From Dichetophora obliterata (Eukaryota; Arthropoda; Insecta; Diptera; Sciomyzidae), in assembly GCA_963920525.1 (NCBI GenBank), contig OY986440.1:20360187-20424186 (forward strand): a stretch of 64,000 nt of DNA, read 5' to 3'. How positions within the stretch are numbered: position 1 is the first letter of the stretch; each line of letters begins with the position of its first letter. The notes beneath the pieces are model-generated. The model made no database searches. It was not told the origin of the DNA and was given only the letters and a program-made list of their open reading frames with translations. Made by a program: the position numbers and the translations under genes. Below are positions 46,207 to 58,765 of this stretch, piece after piece.

Positions 46207-48690
46207 AGTTCCTTTTTTTCAGTTAAGAACGCCATATTGACGGTCACTGAGCAGTTGCTTGTGCCACTCCAGATAGTTCATGATATTGAGTTCATGATAT
46301 ATTACGTTCTCCATAACTTTGGAAAGCTTAGAGCATATCACAATAAGTCGGTAGTTTGCAGTGTTCATGGCATCGCCCTTTTAAGGTACCGGCTGAATGT
46401 TTGCTACCTTCCAATAAGTTGGAAGAATTTCTGATCTGTTAGAGGTTGTTGAAAAGGTTGCGCAAAGGTCGATCCAGCCAAGAAGCACACATTTTGAGCA
46501 CAATTGGCGGTATGCCATTAGGACCAGAGGTCTTGTTTACGTTGAGATTTGCAAGGACCAGAGCCGTAGCCAAGGGGGTTCTTCGGGGTTCAAACCCCCA
46601 GAGGATCCAAATTTTAATAAAAATTAATGCATTTAAATAATTATTTCATTGAATCACTTTAATATTTTCTTAAAAAAACTTAAGAAATCATATACTAAAG
46701 GTAGAAATGTCGTGGAATCAATATAGTGAAAACCAATGCAATGTGATTTATCGGATCAAACGTGATGCATTCGAAATTACCATCACTATTGTTTTCACTA
46801 CCCTTGACATCGGCAGTTGTAGACGATGGTGTTGATGAATTGTGTGAAGCCAACAAGAATGGCGTACATACACATGTATACTGAAAAACCTTTCTAATTC
46901 GAACCACCTAAAAAGATTTTAAAGTATACTTCAGCCAACAACTGATTTTTAATTTCCCTCGAGCGGTTTTTGAAAATTTAAATTTCAGCATCTATGGTAT
47001 TGTCGCTGAAGGTTCGCTTGCTACAAATATGCAAATGGATCTTATTTTAAGTTCTGAGGTTTCTTTAGCTCTGCTAATGGCGTCATTGCATCACAGGCTC
47101 TTCGTAATTTACGGCACAAAAAAGTTTTTATCAAATTAATTTTTCTGCCACTTTCATTGTGACTCTTTATAGTCAAGAGTTCTTAAACAACTAACTATTG
47201 AATTAAAAATATGAGTCTTATCCTGGTTTAATTTTTGAGGACTGTTTGAAGTTACTCATGAGTTATAAAAATTTGACTTAAATTTTTCAGAATTCTGTCC
47301 CGAGGAAAAGTACAGTAAAAGTAAAGTATAAGTCAATCATTTAAGTTATTTTGTGAATTTTTAGGTTTTGAGATTTATGAAGCTTATGCAAAATTTTTAC
47401 TGTCTTTAACATTTTATTCATTTGAGATAAATGAGATATCGTTCTCATCCTTAAGATTTCTTAAAACATACCTCCGTAATTCAATGGGAGAGATCCGTTT
47501 GAACGGATGTGCATTCTTTAGCATACACAGTGATCGCACAGTAACAGACCAGACTCGTTGGTAGAATTTGCAAAAAAAGAAGACTTAATTTTTGATATCT
47601 TTTTGTTTTATTTCCATACAAAAACTTTCGAAATATTAATAACTTCATTTTTATTTCTTTTTTTAATTTCTTACAAAAAATTTTTCAGAATTTTTTTATT
47701 TTATAGTTAATATTAAAGCTTTAATGTCTGTACATTTTAGAAACTCTGGCCATGAATGCAAGCACTCAAAACCTTTCCAATTATATCTTGAAAGTGAGGA
47801 TCGCATTAGAAATAATAAAGTTATTCTAGTTTTAATGAAAATAAATGAAGAAAGGCACGAAAAACAGTATTGTCTTAAGTGCTATTGCAAAACATTAAAA
47901 ATTTTTGATGCAGATTGGTAGAGCCTTTTCCGGTCTTTAATATCTGACAGTTTATTTTTTCTTACAACTATTCTACCAGCAAATATATTTACGAAAAACA
48001 TAATTTTTTGAGGTTTTTTTTTTGAGGATATTTTTGCACACTGGGCGCTACGTTACAGCCAAAATTTTTTGGGAATCATTATTAAAAAAATCAAGGTTAA
48101 TTTTTAAAATAAAAATAAAAAAAGTATAAAAAATGTTCATTAAACTCCACCATGGGTGAATGCTGGCTACGGCCCTGGCAAGGACCCTTTTAACTGCTCT
48201 CATTCGAAAGTAAATCTCTTGCAGTGGCTGATTGCTATCTGAGATAGTGGACATGTGTGCAAACAATCTACCCAAAAGGTTCGATAGACGTTCGATTCGA
48301 TGACGATATCTGGCTCTTCACTCTTTTAACAAATGACCAAAACTGTTTGCTCTCTTTGGGGCAGAGAAGAACTTATTCTCGAATACGAACTACGTGCAAA
48401 AACTTTTCGCGTTTTAAAATTGCATTGCAGCATCGATGTGAAGACTTTTAGTATCAGTATTCTTGCTAGATCGCCAACTTTGAAAGGCTTTCTCTTTGGA
48501 CCTGACCGCAATCCTGCAAGTCTCATTAAAACATGAGCAATTTTTTGGTTTAGTGCTTCTCATTTTATTGATAATGAAAGACCGCATATCCAAAGACCGC
48601 ATGCTCAAGATATTGCCCAAAAGGTGTTAATGGGCCCGAGTGACGTAACCAGCTTCAACGATCTCACTGTCAGGAAACAACCCCAAAATA
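46207..48690 (-). pseudogene. LINE ORF2 fragment interrupted by a hAT element
   Basis: Minus strand, in order: AVRSKEKAFQSWRSS (connector before RT, about 48500), MSTISDSNQPLQEIYF and MRAVKRVLA (48186-48250). The hAT insertion follows, then NLNVNKTSGPNGIPPIVLKM (46490-46550) and, after frame changes, NYRLIVICSKLSKVMENVIY and LLSDRQYGVLN (about 46210-46330). These are successive LINE RT blocks with stops and shifts, so it is dead. Clade is probably jockey or a relative. Confidence 0.8.
46559..48177. mobile_element. hAT-like element (CAGRGCCGTAGCCA ends)
   Basis: CAGAGCCGTAGCCA at the left and TGGCTACGGCCCTG at the right, flanked by an exact 8-bp duplication GCAAGGAC (46551-46558, 48178-48185). 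1619 bp. It holds only short frames, so it is non-autonomous or decayed. Confidence 0.92.
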
Positions 48691-49929
48691 TGCGTAATCG
48701 AATCAGAGAGAGAGAGAGAGAGAGGAAGAGTCCAGTTTGTTAAAAGTGGGCTCTCTCCCTAGATTCGGACTTGTATAAATAAAACAGAAATGTAGCAAGT
48801 GCGAGAGAAGTCTGAACCTACCCCATATTGAGTTAAAACACCTAGGTCTCACCTAGTGCTATTATTTGAGGCCTATGTAAAGTACAATGTGCATAAACCA
48901 AGAACAAATTCGATCCAGTCCAGGAATATTGCAAAAATATATGCGAAACTGGCCCGAAACTTCCGCACCATGCAAATATCAAACAAATTTGGACATAAAG
49001 GGTAATTTATTACGGCTGGAAGAAGACTGCACAATATAAGCATTAACTTTCAGAAAACCTGAACAGCCTCCGAAACCTTATTGGCACAAATAAACTTCAG
49101 AGTAACCGCATTCAAAATAACGAACTGATACCTAGTAAAAATATTAGCAAAAAATATTCTGACGAGAAAGTTTGGTCTTACGAAAGAATAGTTTTGGTTA
49201 GATAGAAGGATTAGAAATCTGTATCCCTTGCATTCACTGCTATTGGAAAAATTTTAACATGGTGGAGTTACCAAGAAAACCAGGTCGTATAGATATAGAT
49301 CCGCTCCCCAAAAATTGTTAAAGAATGCAACAATCACATGAGGGGACTTGATATTGCCATCAGATGAATGCCTCAGGACATGAATTGAAACAAAAAAGAA
49401 AAATAATCTAAACTATAGCCGAAAACTTATCAGTGCTCTCCTTTGCCGAGAAACAGCAACAGACTAGATGGTGAAGAACAATAGTAAAAAACTGATCAAA
49501 TGCACCCAGATATCGGGCTCCATTTGTGCCTAAAAAATTATAAAAAATGTACCATTAGTGCCTAGCAAATGATAGAAACTTTTTCAAAGATTTTTCATAT
49601 ACATATCATTAAACTGTTCATTGCGTAAAAAATCAAATTATCGTCGGAAAAGTCACAAGTAATATGAATTTGTATGTTTTTATTTTGTTTTTTTTTTTTC
49701 AAGATTCTTAGAATATTTTTTGTAAAGTAACTACAGCATTAAATAATTACTTTTGATATTCAAAGCCCCTAGAATAATCACATTCAGTTAAATTTTACAA
49801 AATTCGGTCCGGATTTAACTGGCCGTTGCAGCCCTTGAAAGAAATTGGTCCGAGCTTCTATTGAGATCGATGCTGTAAGTGTAATTAATATTTAATTAAT
49901 TATTAAAAGGAATACTTTTACATGTCCCA
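48691..49929. other. Unassigned intron stretch
   Basis: Includes a short (GA)n tract at 48708-48724. No gene seen. May hold more decayed LINE upstream sequence. Confidence 0.3.
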
Positions 49930-50390
49930 TTATTTTATCACACACATCCATCCTCCATTTGCCACCCTTCTAGGATTCCCGATAAAAAGAAATGTTTCAG
50001 TAAAAGGTCAAATTTATTCCATGACATGATCAAATGTATGAGCTGGTGCTATTATTTTTTTACTAAAATTTATTCTAAGCCACCCTCTACACCACCTTCC
50101 CCCGTATCTGGCACACTTCCGGTGATCTTCAACCAAAAAAAAAAAAAACACTTCAAAAGCAGAAATTGTATGTTCTGCATATTGACTCCTAGAGTCCACC
50201 CCTTATCTGCCACCCTTCTGGGGGTCACCAAACAAAAAGCATAATAACTTAAGAAAAATAATTCGTATATTGACCATATTCACCACTAGATATTCACCCA
50301 AAAGTCTGAGCTGGTCCTATTCTTCTGAAAATTTCTTCTGAACACACTCCCTATCTGTTGCCCTTCTGAGGCAAATTCTTTATTAAAATT
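49930..50390. repeat. Degenerate repeat with CCACCCTTCT phrases
   Basis: Three or four diverged units with a CC-TCC-TCTGCCACCCTTCT-like motif (near 49960, 50100, 50205, 50350). Related to 14330-14605. Confidence 0.45.
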
Positions 50391-51010
50391 TTGCATCAAT
50401 TGAAAGCAAGCGATGAAATAAGTTTGTCTTTTAACATTCTAAGAGTAATGACAACTTACTATAACATATGGCATCAACACGAGTGAGATAATTAAGTGAT
50501 GTGTTCAAAAGACGGCTTACTTTTTTAAAAGCGGCTCGTCTTGATTTCAAGCACCTACATAGTATGTATATACCAAGTATGTAGTACATACCAAGCTTCA
50601 CAACCAAAGCTTGTAAATATCGCAAAAGAATGATTTCTAAAACGTAGGCGCTTCATTTCGCCAACCACGCCCACTTTTTTAAAGCGGTTGGGTTTGATTT
50701 TGAATTTTTCCCAAATTTCCCAATCTGAAAAGTAGGCGTAAATACAGTGCGACCATGCCCATTTTTTTAAAGCTGCCGACAGAAACCATGTGAACTAGAT
50801 TGCCAAATTTTATTCTTATACGATTCTTATACGAGTATTCCTGATATATAGTATTTATAGTGATTTATGGGCGTATATAAAATTTATATATTTACAATGA
50901 CCGCGCCACTTGATTCCATAGAATAATTGTGCTAAATTTAGTTCTCATCTGGTTGAAAGATAACGGTTTGTACATATCGACACACATCCCTATATACATA
51001 GATACAGTAC
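50391..51010. repeat. Diverged relative of the GGCGTGG/CCACGCCC repeat family
   Basis: Contains CCAACCACGCCCACTTTTTT and GACCATGCCCATTTTTTTAA blocks that resemble the interior of copies A-C of the interspersed repeat. No clear ends. Confidence 0.4.
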
Positions 51011-51012
51011 CA

Positions 51013-52060
51013 TACTAAATTATTGGCACAGTAAACACTTTCAACTTCATGATCTAGTGAATGGCCTTATTAGAGCGATTTTTAATAAACAAATAATTTT
51101 ACTGGATACAATGATAAATTTCAGACAAAGTTCACTTTGTTTCATTGTAAAAATTTTATTATATTATTTATTAAAACCAAAAAATGCCAAATTTCGCTGA
51201 ACAAAGTTATTGGCACACTTAGTAACATTCTGAAAATTTAATCGATCTGGCAACTTTTTTCTGAGAAATCACCATTAAACACCACAATTGTTCACCATGA
51301 AGTAAATGTGCAAATTTTAGTGTACCTTACAGCGCATTCTTTTCTGAAAAAAATTCTGACCTCACAGAATGCAAAATTTTTTAGATTCTGACCTGAATTT
51401 ACAGAATGTTGACTTCTTTTGAGCTGAGAAAAGAACGGAAAAAATGCACATTTTTTTCATTTGATATTGGCTGCACTGTTGTTTTGAATTCCGATGTATT
51501 TACGTTTGAGGTTATGTATAGTGCCGACTGCATGGAATTTTTAGCAAATACTCATCGAGCTGTTAAGTTTTATTAAAGTAATCACTTTTAACAAAATTGT
51601 TTTGGATTAAATTTAAAAAATTTTCAAAATTGGAACATTTTGCTTCTCACAATTGTCACAGCATTTAATATTACTATCAAAATTATTTTTTCTGTTTTTA
51701 AGTTGGTATTACTTGAGAGCAGAATGCAGAACCGCCGAATTTTACACGTCAGAAAATTCTGCATTTGTTATACTTTTGCGGTCAGAATTTTCGAGAAAAG
51801 AACACGATTTATTTTGAGGTCAACATTTTTTTTTTAGAAAAGAACGGAAAAAAATGCAGAACTCCTGAAGAGGTCAGAAAAAATGCAGAATTTTTTTCAG
51901 AAAAGAATGCGTTATTAAATTGTAAAGAAATTAATTAATTTTATCAAAAATGTGTAACAAACAGGAGGAAAACACAGAATCTCATCGCAAAATTATTGTA
52001 TATTTGCACAATCAAGGCAAATTTTATGCTGAGATTGAAGAAATGACAGAAAAAGGGGTC
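51013..52060 (+). pseudogene. Second Tc1-like remnant (5' end and HTH only)
   Basis: From 51950 the plus strand reads MCNKQEENTESHRKIIVYLH then NQGKFYAEIEEM, a Tc1-type N-terminal helix-turn-helix. ACTAAATTATTGGCACAGT near 51017 may be its left end. The MITE 51327-51913 lies between them. The catalytic part is missing: sequence changes to another repeat at about 52060. Confidence 0.5.
51327..51913. mobile_element. MITE with CGCATTCTTTTCTGAAAAAA ends, long copy
   Basis: CGCATTCTTTTCTGAAAAAA and its inverse TTTTTTCAGAAAAGAATGCG bound about 587 bp. The phrase AGAAAAGAACGGAAAAAA occurs twice inside, suggesting that the 44228 copy is an internally deleted form. Confidence 0.75.
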
Positions 52061-52065
52061 CAAAA

Positions 52066-52950
52066 CCCATAAAATGTTATCAGGGGAACGGCACGTCTAA
52101 ATTGTAGTCGAATACCGAATTCCGAGGCTGTACAACCAATAATTCCAAAGTATTTCCATATCGCAAATTTTGGTTGTATGGAAGGTGCCACGCCCACTTG
52201 TCCAATGCACATTGTATCATGCCTATGTTATTCCCGCAAGTGCAAGCAATAAGTTGTCAAAGTTTTATTGTAATCGGATGAACAGTTTTGAAGCGTATAA
52301 AATACGAACAAACATTAATTTTCATATAAATACTAGCTTAAACCCGGCGCGTTGCTGCCGCGGCCCCGTTGCCAAACGCGAATAAAATGTTATCAGTGAA
52401 ACTGTATATGTAAATTGTGGTCGAATACTCAATTCCATGGCTGTGCGACCTATAACTCAAAAGCTGTAGAATTTCTCAAATTTTGGTTGCATGGGAGGTG
52501 ACACGCCCCCTTGTCCAACGCCATAAAAAGTTATCAGTAAAACTGCATGTGTAAATTGAGTTCGAATGCTGAATTCCGAGGCTTTGTTTGCTTTGTTTGA
52601 TTGACTCAAAAGCTATTCGATATCGCAAATTTGGGTTGTATAAGAGGTGCCACGCCCCTTTGTCCAACTCCCATAAAATGTTATCAGTAAAACGCCACGT
52701 GTAAATTGTGGTCGAATTTCGAATTCCAAGGATGTGCGGCCTATAACTCCAAAGCTATTCGATATCGCAAATTTGGGTTGTATGGGAGGTGCCACGCCCC
52801 CTTGTCCAACTCTCACAAAATGTTATCTGCGAAGTGGCACGTGTAAATTGTCGAATACCGAATTCCGAGGCTAAGCGGCTTATAACTCCAAAGATATTCG
52901 ATATCGCAAATTTGGGTTGTATGGGAGGTGCCACGCCCACTGTTATTAGG
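52066..52950. repeat. Tandem array of about 145-bp units
   Basis: Units start with (C)ATAAAATGTTATCAG at 52379, 52520, 52670 and 52812, with one more at 52068. Each carries GTCGAAT-CCGAATTCC, AAATTTGGGTTGTATGGGAG and GCCACGCCCCCTTGTCC. Unit lengths are 141-149 bp. Confidence 0.8.
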
Positions 52951-53082
52951 AGGTTGAAATATACTTTACGACCTATTCTCATACCTACAAAATATACATA
53001 CAAAATTTCATGAAAATCGGTCGAGCCGTTTCGGAGGAGTTCGATTACGCACCCCGTGACAGAAGAATTTTATATATTAGAT
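52334..53082 (+). repeat. Interspersed repeat TAGCTTAAACCCGG, copy C
   Basis: Head TAGCTTAAACCCGGCGCGTT and tail TTCATGAAAATCGGTCGAGC then TATATATTAGAT. It encloses the tandem units above. Compare copies A and B at 38358 and 40411. Confidence 0.65.
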
Positions 53083-53697
53083 TAGATATTGTCGAAATTC
53101 CTGCTCAGTTGTAAATACGCAACGTTTTAGGGTTTAGTAGGGTGACTCAAGATATCAATGCTATTCCGTACATATAAACTCCATGAATGTATAGTAGCTT
53201 CAAATTAAAGCCAGAATCAATTTAATATCTCACACCGTTGTTTTTTTTTAACTTAATTTTTTTTGCTATCGTTTTGATTTGCGCATCCTACTTACAAATC
53301 TTTGGTTACAAATAGCAATAACTTCTATTGCATGACTTCAGATCGACTTAGCCGATTGAGGTCATATTTTTCCAAAAAATTTTTTTTTTGTAAGCCCAAT
53401 TTTTTTGTAAGTATTCGAAAGAATACGAAAAATAATATTTTGTTATACATAAAATATATTTCTTGCTTGATTATTTTTATTAATTTAAAGCTTTTTAAAT
53501 ATTTATAATATTGAAGAATATTATAATTATTAGTGATTTTGAAGTGAAATAATAGTTTTTTTTACTTGCTTTCATCAGGTTCACAGAAGAACGTTAAGAA
53601 AAAATTGATTTCAAGTCTTGAGCAATGTAAAAAGGGCGCTACACTTACAAAAATGTAGCAACAAAAAACAGATAAATACTATATCAAAGACATGCAG
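53083..53697. other. Unassigned intron stretch
   Basis: AT-rich. No gene or repeat recognised. Confidence 0.3.
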
Positions 53698-53700
53698 ACA

Positions 53701-54080
53701 TAACATAACATAACATAACATAACATAACATAACATAACATAACATAACATAACATAACATAACATAACATAACATAACATAACATAACATAACATAACA
53801 TAACATAACATAACATAACATAACATAACATAACATAACATAACATAACATAACATAACATAACATAACATAACATAACATAACATAACATAACATAACA
53901 TAACATAACATAACATAACATAACATAACATAACATAACATAACATAACATAACATAACATAACATAACATAACATAACATTACATTACATTACATAACA
54001 TAACATAACATAACATAACATAACATAACATAACATAACATAACATAACATAACATAACATAACATAGTATAACATAACA
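53701..54080. repeat. Pentanucleotide microsatellite (TAACA)n
   Basis: About 76 units of TAACA, with variants TTACA x3 at about 53981-53995 and one TAGTA near 54068. The minus strand unit (TGTTA) has no stop in any frame, so all three minus frames stay open as MLCYV repeats. These are artefacts, not genes. Degenerate flank continues to about 54150. Confidence 0.97.
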
Positions 54081-54150
54081 TGACAATCATTGCACTTCAA
54101 AATCACTAAGACATAACAAGACAACATGGCAAAACATGACATAACATAAT

Positions 54151-55738
54151 ACATGCCACAAACTTTCCAAACACATAGCTTTCATCATACGAATATACCT
54201 ATATACACAGAAAAGTATTCTAAACAAAAATCTATTCATAACATAAAAGTGACAATCAAAACCAAATGACAATCATCAGTATTCAGCAGTATTCATCAGT
54301 ATTATGGCTATAGTAAAATCGATCGAACAAGCGTTTTTGTTTTAAATAAAAGCAAAAAGGTGAAAAAAGCGCAAAAAATCTTGTTTTTTAATCGTCTTTT
54401 AACTAAAGACTTAAAGAAAAATGGAGAATGACTTCTGGAGGAGGAATTTTGGATTATTTTGGTCAAGGTGTTTTTGTTGCTCACTAATTTCTTTGTATAC
54501 AGCTTGCTCTCAAAACTCAAGTTGATTTTTTTATTAATTTTTAAAAACTCAATACCAAAGAAATAAAAAACACATTTGTGGCAAATATTTACATAAATTC
54601 TTTATATCTTCATTAAATTAAAAATTGAATTTCAAAAGAGAAAAAGGAAAAATGTTTGTAGTATTAGTATCAAGTAAAGGCTTGCATGTTGAACATCCCA
54701 TAGCTTTTTTGATCAGAGCTCATCACAAAAGCAACCCATTGTTGATACATGCAGTAAAAAGCCACAATCCTGAGTTAAAAACTGTTTTTATTCTAAAAAA
54801 ATAAAAATAATACAGCTAATTTTCAAAAGTATTAAAAAGAACCCCTTTAAGTTTTGCCCCTTGACAAATAGCTGAATACAAAGAAAACCTGAAGCGAAAA
54901 CATGTAAATTAGAAATTTAAGAAAATTTATTGAATTCTATTTTGTTCAGTCAGTAGCTGTTAACAAAAAAATTAAAAGACATTGGCACGCAAAAACCGCC
55001 AGATAAGATAAACGTGCCGCAAGGACATGCAGGAAATGAAGGATATACACACTAGGAAGAAATATAAATAAAAATCAGCGAATCAACAAGATACGCAGCT
55101 AAGGTGGGGGGGGGGTCGTTAAAAATTGTAAAATGGTCATAAGACCGCAAATTGGTTTAAGCGTTATGTTTAATAGTTTTAAATTTTAATTAGTGTAGCG
55201 GGAGTCCTCGGATCCCAATGTGCTGATTACAATTACTTAATAAGTGTAGCGTGGAACGTAAGATCTCAAATTGGCTATACAATTTATCTAAGAAGTGACG
55301 TAAGACTTCAAATAAATTATAGCAGTAATTAAACCGTGCCAGTGGACAGCAGACAGTTTTAAATTTTTAAGTATCGATTTATTTTATTTTAAAATATTAC
55401 TTTCAGAAAATAAGGAAGGCTCTTAAACACAGCAAAGTGTTCTAGAGTTGAGTATTATAAGGAAGCTCTGGAAATCTTCAAACCTCTTATAAACAATTCT
55501 GTATGGGAACCAAAAAATGTTCAGAGGCATTCAAGCTGCGAAAAATTAAAGTCGGACCTTTTAGATAAATTTGCTGCATTTTCAACTTCAAACTACTCCT
55601 TCTGTAATTTAAGCAAGCAAAAGCACTCTTTTACTTGCTAGTTTGATTGACAGATTCTTAAAATATTGTTAAAATATGTCAACATTTTTTGAGAGAGCTA
55701 TCAAATATACGACAAAAAAATAGAAATAGAAATATTTC
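54151..55738. other. Unassigned intron stretch
   Basis: No gene. About 55100-55330 has loosely repeated GTAGCG-GA-GTAAGA-CTCAAAT segments at about 60-bp spacing and a G9 run near 55106. Confidence 0.3.
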
Positions 55739-55741
55739 TAT

Positions 55742-57963
55742 GGCTGAGTTCAGACGAGAAGCAAATGCTTGAATTAATTCAAATTTGTTGTTGTTTCTCG
55801 AACTAAAAAAATTTACTCTCTGCGAGATCGAAAAGGTACAAAGAGAGTAAAAGAGAACAAAAGAGTTGTGAACTTCATCATTTAAAGCTCGACTGAGCCA
55901 AGGCTCATTTATAAGGATGTGGCACTTGAGAGTGAGCTCATTCGAACTGTCAGAATGGATGTAAAATTAATGCATAGAACAATGAACAGGCACAGTTGAC
56001 AGTTTGAGAAAATGCGGAAGAGAGCGAATTTCTCTCAAGTGCAGTGTTGCCAGATTTTGGGAGAGGTCATTCCCTTTTTGTTCATGCATTTCAATAAGTT
56101 TTTCCCGTTTTTTCCTTAACATTTTCCCGTTTTTTCCCCCTTTTTGAAAGTTCACTGTTTTATTTTAAATCAAATAGAAACAATAACAAAACAAACCTTA
56201 CTAACATAACTAAATATATGCAATATCACATTTATAAGAAGTACACATTACTTGAATGTAACTGCAAACACTTTCTTTTGATTTCTAATCCTATGCAATT
56301 TTAATTTTTCATATGTATTTTGGTGTGTAAAATAACATTTATGGTACAGCTGTCTAACGGCTTTCATACATTAGTTGTATTTAAATTTATAGCAGAAAAA
56401 GCTCTTTCAGCGCATGCACCGCTATGCGGAAAAGAAAAATGAACGATATCATTTTTTTTTAAATTTCTGGGCACATTTTACTTGTATTTTCAAATTTCAT
56501 TTTTAACCCTAGAACTACAAACCGGGTTAGATATCTACCTCAGGCAAACTTCGAACTACGTTTTTTAGTTAGTCAATTACGTTATCGACTGACGACTTAT
56601 ACCATAATTAAATTCAAGGTTCTAACAATAGGGCTAGGTCGCGAGACCCTTTAGTTTCTTGTTTACTGTGACGGAGTGAAGATGTGATGCTCGTGTGAGT
56701 TTGATATCTACCCCGACTTGTACTTCCCGTTAGAGGTTTGTCTAGATAAGTTATTTTTCTTTTTCTTGCTTAAATAAATTTAATTCACGTAAATACGTTT
56801 TCATGTATTTTTTACAATAAAACATTAGATATAAAATCTTCGGCGATGATTTTCATATTTGAAGTATTCATACACTGGGATTGTGTATCCCGGTGTTGAA
56901 TCGCCATAAATGCGATTGTGGCGCCTTTGAATGAGTTAAATCGTTACTTTACTTTTGAATATTTTTTATATGCATGAAATCTCTTTTTTTTTTTACTTTT
57001 CGCAATTCTTTACTTGAGAAGCAATATTTCAAGGACTTGATTTTTCCATATATAAGATTCCGAATTTTTTTTTTAATTTGCAGTCTCAAATAAACAGACG
57101 TTTTTAGCAAAACATCGTGCTAGTAATATTTTTCTTAAAGCCTTATGTGTCCTCTTTAAAATCCGAATGTAAAGTCCTAAATTGTTGTTTGTTGAATTAC
57201 AGTATGACCGTTTTTCAGTACTTTTAGCTATTTAAATCATTTTTTTCACCAAATAAACCTTCATAACATTGAATTTGTTCTTTACCATTCTCTTTGGCGT
57301 GAAAAAAAATGCATGCACTTAAGAGCCAGATTACTACTTCCAGAACGATTTTACGAAGAAGAAACTCATGGTGTAGATATTTATCCTGGTTTGTAGTTAG
57401 GCTAAGGTGCCAACACATTTTGCACATCTTGTGTAACTAAATTTCATAAATCAATATTCTTAGTGACCTATATTCTAAGTCGATATATATTCAGATTTTT
57501 TAAATAAAGTCTAAATGCTCCGCTTTCGTCCCATGAATAAAATCTTGTTAAAGTTCTCAGTTGTATTTACCCATTTTCCATAGTTTGCCAAGCAAAAAAA
57601 TCAAATTACGCTGAACAGAAAAAAAATACGTTTGAGCTTACAACTGAGGACTATCAAAATGAATTTAAGCTATACACACAAGCCAATTCAAATAGTAATA
57701 ATATTAAATTAAAACTCAAGACGACTCAGATAATTTTAAAATGTATTTAAATATCAGATATTAAAAAATTCTTGTTGATTTTGTGACGAAATTACCCTTT
57801 TTGCACAAACACGCGGCCAACCTAATTTCCCCCGTTTTCAAGAGTGTTAATCCCGTTTTCCCTTTTGCGTTGCAAATTCCCGCAAAACGGGGAAAATTCC
57901 CTTTTCTGGCAACACTGCTCAAGTGCCACAACCTTATAAATGAACCTTTGTCTGAACTCAGCC
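55742..57963. mobile_element. PIF/Harbinger-like MITE (GGCTGAGTTCAGAC ends), split
   Basis: GGCTGAGTTCAGAC...GTCTGAACTCAGCC with TAT on each side (55739-55741, 57964-57966). Without the hAT inside it and one 8-bp duplicate, it would be only about 338 bp. A related fragment lies within 31316-31836. Confidence 0.85.
56042..57917. mobile_element. hAT-like element (CAGTGTTGCCAG ends)
   Basis: CAGTGTTGCCAGA...TCTGGCAACACTG, a classic hAT end, with exact 8-bp duplication CTCAAGTG (56034-56041, 57918-57925). 1876 bp. No transposase frame longer than about 70 codons, so non-autonomous or decayed. Subterminal TTCCCGTTTT/AAAACGGG motifs lie near both ends. Confidence 0.93.
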
Positions 57964-57978
57964 TATCTTGTCGTTTAA

Positions 57979-58434
57979 CCCTTTCATGCCCGAACTAAAA
58001 TGGGTGGGGCAACATATTTTTTGAGGTCAGATATGTGCTAGTCTCTACTCAAATAAGAACTGACAAAAATTTTAAAGTCCTTGGTGCCCAAGTTCGTAAG
58101 TTACAGTATGTTGCTTATGTGCACCGTTGGGCAGTTATTGGACAAACTTAACACTTTTCTCATGATTTTTTGTATGTATATCTCTCACCTTTATTTATCC
58201 ACATTTTGCACTTGGTTTTACATTTAAACAATTATTTAAATATTTTCAAGCACTTTTTGAATAAACACTTTTTTGGGAAACGTGCAAAGCCTTCCATAGA
58301 ACAAATAAGTGTAAGCTTGCACATTACACAAGGCTACATGAAGCAAAAAACCACTGGTCAAAAACATAAAAATATCGGGATTTAGAAGCCTATAAGTACA
58401 ATGTTGTCTTTAGGCAACATCGGGCATGAAAAGG
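57979..58434. mobile_element. piggyBac-like MITE (CCCTTTCATGCCCGA ends)
   Basis: CCCTTTCATGCCCGA and inverse TCGGGCATGAAAAGG, flanked by TTAA at 57975-57978 and 58435-58438. 456 bp. It sits only 12 bp from the right end of the 55742 element. Confidence 0.88.
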
Positions 58435-58442
58435 TTAATTAA

Positions 58443-58765
58443 ATTTTTCTCTCATAATTGACTGTTGAGTGTTTAAGTGTCAGATGCTGCTACTGACTCT
58501 ATTAAATTAATATACACAGAAAGAACGCAGCAAATTTGACTAACAAAACATTTCAATTAAATTATTTACATAAAAAATTATATGTAATTTATTAAATTCA
58601 TTAATAAAGTTATCAAATGGAAGCATTCAAAATGTAAACAAATTTACTTTGACAACTTTTCTGACGTTTAAATTAGTAATAAGACATTCAGAGCCAAACA
58701 TCGCTCACTAAGGTATCGCTACTATAACAATTCACAACAGTTGACTCCGCTGAATGCGGTCATTA
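58443..58765. mobile_element. MITE with GGCCGCATTCAGCGC-type end, copy 2 (truncated)
   Basis: Matches 34930-35165 over most of its length: CAGATGCTGYTACTGAC, AGAAAGAACGCAGCAAATTT, ACTAAGGTAKCGCTAC and the right end CTCCGCTGAATGCGGTCATT. The left end is missing. The break lies a few bases after the TTAA of the neighbouring element. Confidence 0.8.

Noticed and set aside
53611..53981. Minus-strand open frames of 95-121 codons with MLCYV repeats
   Set aside because: They are produced by the (TAACA)n array, open in all three minus frames; no gene signal.
53701..54080. (TAACA)n as an interstitial telomere-like repeat
   Set aside because: The unit is not the insect TTAGG repeat, flies lack telomerase repeats, and the array is simply a microsatellite.
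56502..56945. TTAACCCTAGAACTAC as left end of another TTAA element inside the hAT
   Set aside because: No inverse right end with TTAA was found.
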